Source: Proteles cristata cristata (lineage: Eukaryota > Chordata > Mammalia > Carnivora > Hyaenidae). Taken from it: a stretch of 64,000 bases of DNA. Below are positions 58,900-64,000 of this stretch, piece after piece. The stretch lies in contig JAESUZ010003161.1 of the NCBI GenBank assembly GCA_017311185.1, positions 1,597,501-1,661,500 on the forward strand. Reading direction: 5' to 3'. How positions within the stretch are numbered: position 1 is the stretch's first letter; the number at the start of each line of letters is the position of its first letter. Under the pieces are notes generated by a model. That model saw only the letters and a program-made list of their open reading frames with translations, did no database searches and was not told where the DNA came from. The translations under genes and the position numbers were made by a program.

Positions 58900-59060
58900 A
58901 GCAGTTTTTTTCCTTTGGCCCAGGTTCCCATGTGGGCTACCTGATTTGCTCATTGCTGGAGCTGATTGACAGGTATGGTGACAAAAATGCAAATGATATG
59001 CAAATAGACACATTAAGGCAATTCTTTGTAAATAGAATTGCTGCTTATGTACATATGGTA
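58900..59060. promoter_or_regulatory. Candidate enhancer with PBX/MEIS and octamer motifs
   Basis: Contains 'tgattgacag' (58963-58972), the canonical PBX-MEIS composite site, followed by two perfect POU octamers 'atgcaaat' (58987-58994 and 58998-59005) spaced 11 bp start to start, about one helical turn. Composition is balanced and no repeat covers it. Motifs are seen directly; enhancer activity is inference. Confidence 0.45.
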
Positions 59061-59270
59061 CTTTTCAACAATGGGCTTCTACTTTTGTAAATGCAAAACA
59101 CTCAATTTCCACAAACTATAAAATGTTCAGGTTTGGTGGCTGCTATTTTGAAAGCAAAATGCAAGGTAACTAGATAACTAGATATGAATGATGGAAACAG
59201 CTTCAATATTTAGATTTCTTTATCCACAATTATATACACTTAAAATGTCCTCACTTTTCTTATAGCCTTG

Positions 59271-59272
<2 letters not shown>

Positions 59273-59312
<40 letters not shown>
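59273..59312 (+). repeat. (GT)n microsatellite
   Basis: Uninterrupted run of 20 GT units. Probably length-polymorphic. Confidence 0.97.
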
Positions 59313-59315
<3 letters not shown>

Positions 59316-59349
59316 CAGCTATAAATACGGTCCTGTTAGGATGAACTAC

Positions 59350-60070
59350 TATCTCTGTATATTGCATATAGAATCACTTGATTTTGGTTACTATTTTGGG
59401 GGGTTCTAAAATTTCCATTTGAGTCTTCTTTCTATTTTCTGTTCCTTTACCAAGACTATTTTTCTACTGGTTTCAAGAGTGTTCACCATTGCTTGAAGCA
59501 ACATTTCTGTAATAGCTGCTTTAAAGTTTTTGTCAATTTTGTCATTTTAACATCTGTGTGCTCTCGACATGGGTGTGTGTTGATTGCTTTTTCCTGGGAG
59601 CTGAGAGTTTTGCATAATTTGGGATCACGAACTAGATGCTTTGAATATCATTTTATGAGATGCTGAGTCTTGTCTAATACTATAGGTGGAGTTGATGGTT
59701 TTATTTGACCTGCTGAGGTTCAGGCTGTAAGCTCCAACCTGCTTTCTGTGGGCTGCCTGCCTTTGTAGTGCTATTTGGATCTGGCCTGTGTGTGCATCAC
59801 CTAGTCTAAAATACGCGGCTGGTCTATCGTTTCACATCTTAAAGTCTTCAATGTGAAGGATATTATCAGTTCAACACATAGGAGCTCAGAGCTGAGCTGC
59901 TAACTTCATTAATGACTTCATAGAATCACTTTCCCAAATTCTTCTCTCTCCATGACCTTGTATTTTTCCAGTTTCTGGGACTCATCATTTTGTTCTTCTG
60001 GCTGGAAAGGTGGAGCTTTACTCACCCTGCTCTGCTGGGCACTTCTGCAACCATGTCTATATCTGGTGCC
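59350..60070 (-). mobile_element. Ancient L1/HAL1-related fragment, antisense
   Basis: Plus-strand text 'caacatttctgtaatagctgctttaaagtttttgtcaattttgtcattttaacatctgtg', 'gggtgtgtgttgattgctttttcctggga', and '..ctagatgctttgaatatcattttatgag' matches a familiar old LINE-1 or HAL1 antisense segment. Heavily diverged; right border uncertain. Confidence 0.55.
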
Positions 60071-61079
60071 AAGTGACAGGAAGAAAAAGCAAAACAAAGA
60101 GAGGTGGATCATCTCCCATAAGTCCATGGAGTGTAAATAAAGTCTCTCTCCCCTCAGTTTGCCTCCTGTAGGCTCCTGTTGCCAGTCACTGCCATCTTCA
60201 TTCCAGGATTGTTTGGGGGCCAGGGCATGGGAGAATGGAGAAAAGAGAGAACAAAATAAATGGAATATTCTCACCTTCTCTCCACATTTCATGAGTTTCA
60301 TTTCCCGCTTGTTGAGTCTGAACTGACAGCTTCTCCTGAAGCTCCTTGTGGCTGCATGTCAGTGCCCACTTCCACATTGGTTAAGAAATTCTGGAAGATT
60401 ATTTTTTTAATGGTAAAACTCATTTTTAATGGTAAACTCATGTTGGTTCAGTGCTGCTTTAATTTTGGTATTCTTTCCTAAGCTACCTGTTACTGTTTAG
60501 TTTCAGCATTCTCAAATAGATGCTCTATGCTTTCTGTCCAGATTTTATGCCCATGAGTATAAGTAACAGGGTGGAGTATACTTACTCCATCTGACCTGGA
60601 ACAGAACTTTCTAGAACTCTTTTGAGTGTGAGAATACTCTTAGGGTCAATCATGAGAGAAGAAATAGGATTTTCTTATCTGGAAATCAGAATCGAGAAGG
60701 AAAGTGATGATTCATGTTAAAATGTGGGAATATACTGCTTTGGGTATGGCCCAGATAGGTGACCAGAAGTCCAGGAAGAAGCCACAAAGTGATTATGTGA
60801 GGACTGAAGCCTTCACATGGTATTAGGCATGGATCTGAGCATGGTTTCCACAAGTTTAGACCAACTTGTAAGACAGCTGATGGAAGGGGCTCAGGATTCA
60901 AGTTGGCTTTGTGTGGAGGAATATGTTGAAGGAAATGAAGGAGGTAACATACATGTTACAAACCCACTTTTAATCTCTTTTTTCTTATTTCTTGTTTTTT
61001 AGGGATTAATGAAATCTTCTGGAAGTGCCATTGCAACTTGTCTGTAGGAAAGGGAAGGAAGGAAAGAAGTATTTAATTC
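60071..61079. other. Unique sequence
   Basis: A 127-codon minus frame (59918-60301) straddles the old repeat and this segment; no motif or splice support. Otherwise nothing recognised. Confidence 0.4.
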
Positions 61080-61205
61080 AGCATTCATTCCACAAATATT
61101 TGTGAAAGATTTGTGAACTGTCAGCATTGTTATAGGCACAGGGATAGATAAGCAAAAAAAAAAAAACCCAGCACTTCAGATTTCATGGAGTTTATGTTCT
61201 CAGGG
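61080..61205 (-). mobile_element. L2 3' end, antisense
   Basis: 'cagcattcattccacaaatatttgtgaaagatttgtgaactgtcagcattgttataggcacagggatagataagc' and 'ttcatggagtttatgttctca' follow the complement of the L2 terminus. An A run sits inside. Confidence 0.7.
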
Positions 61206-61879
61206 TATCCTAGTTCTAGTTCTTATTTTACAGATCTTGCCCGAAAGTATGAAAAACAGAAATGATCATGTGATGACCCTAAAGGTAAGTGTGAGGCAGC
61301 CATAAAGAGGATAAAGAGATGCCAAGGAGAATGTGGACATCATGTGGACAGAGCGGACCTTATGTCAGCCACCATAGCCCACCTCACCCTGCAGAGAAGC
61401 ATTTCCTCTCTGTATCAAACCTTAGAAGCTCTGGATTCTAATTTCAAAAGAAAAAGGATAGTCTCATTTTCCTAGAAAACTGAATATGTTTACTGGTCAT
61501 TACAAATTCTTTATAATGATTACTTTACTCCTAAAATTATATTTTCCCAATCTGCCTACATTGTGTTTTAAAAATGCACTGACTCCTTCATTACCTAGTT
61601 TGAGAATGGGTCAGTTCCAGGACTGGAGACATCAGTAAAATATGTCTCCATAAGTCAAAGGCAGTGCAATCTAATGGGAGAAACTGAGAGAAATAGATTA
61701 TTTCAATACAAAAGAAGTTTTAAAATCATAGGTTTTACAGTACACTGAGTGCTTTGAGGAAGAACCTTTAACCAAACTAAGCTGATCCTTGCAAAAACGG
61801 TTGAAGAAAGATGGCAAAAGCACTTACTTCAGGCAGTATTACATTTTTTAAAAAAATCGAAGAAGAGAAAGGAGATACA
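61206..61879. other. Unique sequence
   Basis: No gene or repeat recognised. Confidence 0.4.
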
Positions 61880-62105
61880 GTATGGCACAGTGTTTTATAT
61901 AAGAACATGAATTTCTGTGGAGAGGGATCCAACTTTGAATCCCAGCTTCTTCATTTACGGGCAATGTGAACATAGACAAAAGAGTTGTCTGCTTCAAGCC
62001 TCAGTGTCTGCATCCTTAAGATGGGAAAACAAAGAGCATGTATTTTAAGGACAGTGAGGCAAAGATGAGAAATGTTAGCACAGTGATGAGCATCAAGCAC
62101 ATGTT
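61880..62105 (+). mobile_element. MIR SINE
   Basis: Nearly full MIR span: 'catgaatttctgtggagagggatccaactttgaatcccagcttcttcatttacgggcaatgtgaacatag', 'aagcctcagtgtctgcatccttaagatggg', 'gttagcacagtgatgagcatcaagc'. Confidence 0.75.
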
Positions 62106-62179
62106 TGGTTTACGGTTTTCCCTCCTCTCCTCCTTCATGTTTTGAAAATAATGTTTACTATTGTGATTATTGTCATGAT

Positions 62180-62565
62180 GAAAGGGTCTAGTATGAGAGG
62201 GGAAGGGGTGAAATACAGATGGAAAAACCAGTGGGTTTAGGTCATGGAAGATCTTGTATATTTTTCTAAGGAACAGAGAATTTATCCTGTGGTTGATGGG
62301 GAGAAATTGAAACCTTTTACCTGGAAGTAAACATATTCCCACCTACATTTTCTATGGTGGATTTATGTGTAAAGGGACAGAGAGTGAAATAGGGATGAAA
62401 CAGCAGAAAGTAACTGAAATTGCTCAGTAGTGGCAACAGCCTCCAATATATAGTGGGAAAGAAATAGAAAAGTGGCACAGATTTAAGAAATATTTGTAAG
62501 TAAAACTGGCAGTAATTTATGGTTGGATGCGGGGAAGGTTAAGGAGAAGAGAGAAGTTTCTGTTT
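62180..62565 (+). mobile_element. Ancient interspersed repeat, family not named
   Basis: 'ttaggtcatggaagatcttgtatatttttctaagga', '..atttatcctgtggttgatggggagaaattgaaaccttttacctggaagtaaaca' and '..gtaatttatggttggatgcggggaagg' follow the same old repeat as near 9.0-9.3 kb. It may be related to an antisense L2 neighbourhood, but I cannot confirm. Confidence 0.45.
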
Positions 62566-62589
62566 TATCTGAGGGGTTGAGTGATAACT

Positions 62590-63310
62590 TTATTTTTTCC
62601 CAGTTTCATTGAAGTATAACTAACAAAAAGACTTGGACATATTTAAAGTGCAGGATGTGATGATTAGATACACGTAGACTTTGGTAACTTTTACCACAGT
62701 CAAGTTAATTAGCATATCCATCACCTCACATAGTTACCTTGTGTCTGTGTGTGTGCGCACACGTGCATGTGTGTCTGTGTGTGTGTGGTGAGAATACTTG
62801 AAATCTACAGGTGTGTAATGCAGTATTATTAACTCCAATCACTGTGCAGTGTATTAGGTCCCCAGAACTTACTCCTCTTTTTTTTTTTTTTTAATATTTT
62901 TATTTATTTCTAGGAGAGAGAGAGAGACACAGCGTGAGCAGGGGAGGGTCAGAGAGAGAGGGAGTCACAGACTGAAACAGGCTCCAGGCTCTGAGCTGGC
63001 AGTCAGCACAGAGCCCGACGCGGGGCTCGAACTCACGAACAGCGAGATCATGACCTAAGCGAAAGCCGGATGCCTAACCGACTAAGCCACCCAGGCGCCC
63101 CTGAACTTACTCCTCTTATAACGGAAAGTGTGTACCCATTGACCAACGTCTCCCCATTTCCCACAGCTCTCAGCCCTGGCAACTACCGCTCTCCTCTCTG
63201 CTTCCACGAGTTCATTCGCCTTATTGCTTTTTGAGTTTTTTTAAATTTTGCATATGTGATATCATATAGCTTTTCTTTTTTTCTGTCTGACTTATTTCAC
63301 TTATGCTAAG
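62590..63310 (-). mobile_element. L1MB-type 3' end, minus, split by a young SINE
   Basis: Complement of the same L1 3' UTR seen at 37.7 kb: 'cccagtttcattgaagtataactaac', 'cacagtcaagttaattagcatatccatcacctcacatagttacc', a degenerate TG/CA tract at about 62743-62790, 'tgcagtattattaactccaatcactgtgcagtgtattaggtccccagaactta', then after the SINE 'gtacccattgaccaacgtctccccatttccc' and 'tgatatcatatagcttttc'. Confidence 0.87.
62880..63102 (-). mobile_element. Young felid SINE, minus
   Basis: Reverse young-type copy: 'tttctaggagagagagagag', 'gagctggcagtcagcacagag', 'cctaagcgaaag', 'gactaagccacccaggcgcccc'. Perfect target duplication 'gaacttactcctctt' (62865-62879 and 63103-63117). Confidence 0.94.
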
Positions 63311-63889
63311 TGAATAACGGTATTATTATCTGAGACACGGAATAGTGAAGAAGAAAACATTTGTTTCTCATTGGTCATGAAATCAGAAAAAACCCCCTGA
63401 GTTCAGCGGGAGCACATAGCCCAAGCACTTGCTGTCTGACTAATGGGGAGCTCGCGGTAGAGGTGAGGATGAGGAGCACACACCCAAGAGACAGAAAGAT
63501 GGTGCAAATTTCCCCACAAGTGGCTGAGAGAGAACAGTAAGGGGGTGGGGCAAGAAGTGAAGCCCTTGAACAATAGTATTTCAGGAGCAGATACAAAGCA
63601 TGCATTCAAATAGGAGACAGATCTGAACATACAGACAGACAAAAATGGGAGTTAAAAGGGAAGTGACGACGTACAGAGAGGAATTTTTAAATTTTTTTTT
63701 CTCAAAATGAATAACTGTCACATAGACAAAATGATTAGAATATCAGCTTTTGAGGTTATCTGTTATCAAGTGTTAAGCGAACAAACACGAAACAAAGCAT
63801 TATACTCCTAAAGGTATTTGCGAAGATAGAAGTGAATCTATACATTTTTATTGGAGGACACTGGTTTAAACAGGATGTTATTGATTCAT
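63311..63889. other. Unique sequence
   Basis: Two overlapping minus frames (76-79 codons) near 63375-63642 share DNA in different frames; no motif. No gene called. Confidence 0.4.
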
Positions 63890-64000
63890 ATGCTAATTTA
63901 TTGGATTGTAAATCTATGGAGTGCAAAGGCTGTTAATCTGATTTTTTTTTGGTAATTTTAATAGCACCCAGTACATTGCTTTCCACAAAATTAAGTGTTA
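63890..64000 (+). mobile_element. Possible L2 3' end, cut by window edge
   Basis: 'ttattggattgtaaatctatggagtgcaaaggctg' and 'atagcacccagtacattgctttccaca' follow the L2 terminal layout. Diverged and incomplete. Confidence 0.5.

Noticed and set aside
59918..60301. 127-codon minus frame
   Set aside because: Starts in unique DNA and runs into an ancient L1/HAL1-like fragment; no domain seen.

Overview
This is a non-coding stretch of a carnivoran nuclear genome, very probably a cat (Felidae). The main evidence is 27 copies or pieces of a tRNA-Lys-type CAN SINE with the head 'gcgcctgggtggctcagtcgg', a B-box-like 'ggttcgagcccc', a CT-rich tail and an 'aaataaataaa' end. A young subset ends in 'ctagaaataaataaaacatt', as felid SINEC_Fc copies do. 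Much older mammalian repeats fill the background: MIR, L2, ancient L1, MLT1 and MLT2 LTRs, and a Tigger DNA transposon. No complete protein-coding gene, rRNA, functional tRNA gene or CRISPR array is visible.

Layout. 0-9 kb: unique AT-rich DNA, an ancient L1 tail, an old L1-like repeat, a 5'-inverted L1 nested inside an older L1, two SINEs, an L2 and a MIR. 9-20 kb: SINEs (one pair at a single target site), several MIRs, an MLT1 LTR, and a SINE reduced to its first ~25 bases between target duplications. 20.8-22.8 kb: repeat-poor. 23-27 kb: dense SINE cluster with a Tigger element and an ancient antisense L1. 28.3-29.0 kb: an L1 with a 5' inversion (twin priming). 29.3-36.5 kb: the dominant feature, a full-length L1 (about 6.9 kb of its own sequence) with a perfect 15-bp target duplication, a CpG-rich 5'UTR, ORF1, ORF2 and 3'UTR. 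It is dead: both ORFs carry stops and frameshifts, and a young SINE sits in ORF2. 37-41 kb: L1 tails, SINEs, an MLT1-like LTR. 42.85-42.98 kb: one candidate coding exon on the minus strand with good splice sites. 43.5-51.3 kb: a duplication split by a SINE, an MLT2 LTR, L2 and SINEs. 51.3-59.2 kb: a repeat-poor block ending in a possible enhancer with two octamer motifs and a PBX/MEIS-type site. 59.3-64 kb: old L1, L2, MIR and an L1MB tail holding a young SINE.

Interpretation. If the exon is real, the window lies inside a large gene transcribed on the minus strand and nearly everything here is intron; otherwise it is intergenic. I found no new molecular system. The items most worth following are the exon, the octamer/PBX-MEIS element, and several unusual retrotransposon structures. 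Old repeat boundaries are estimates to within tens of bases. Family names of the oldest repeats come from remembered consensus similarity, not a database search.
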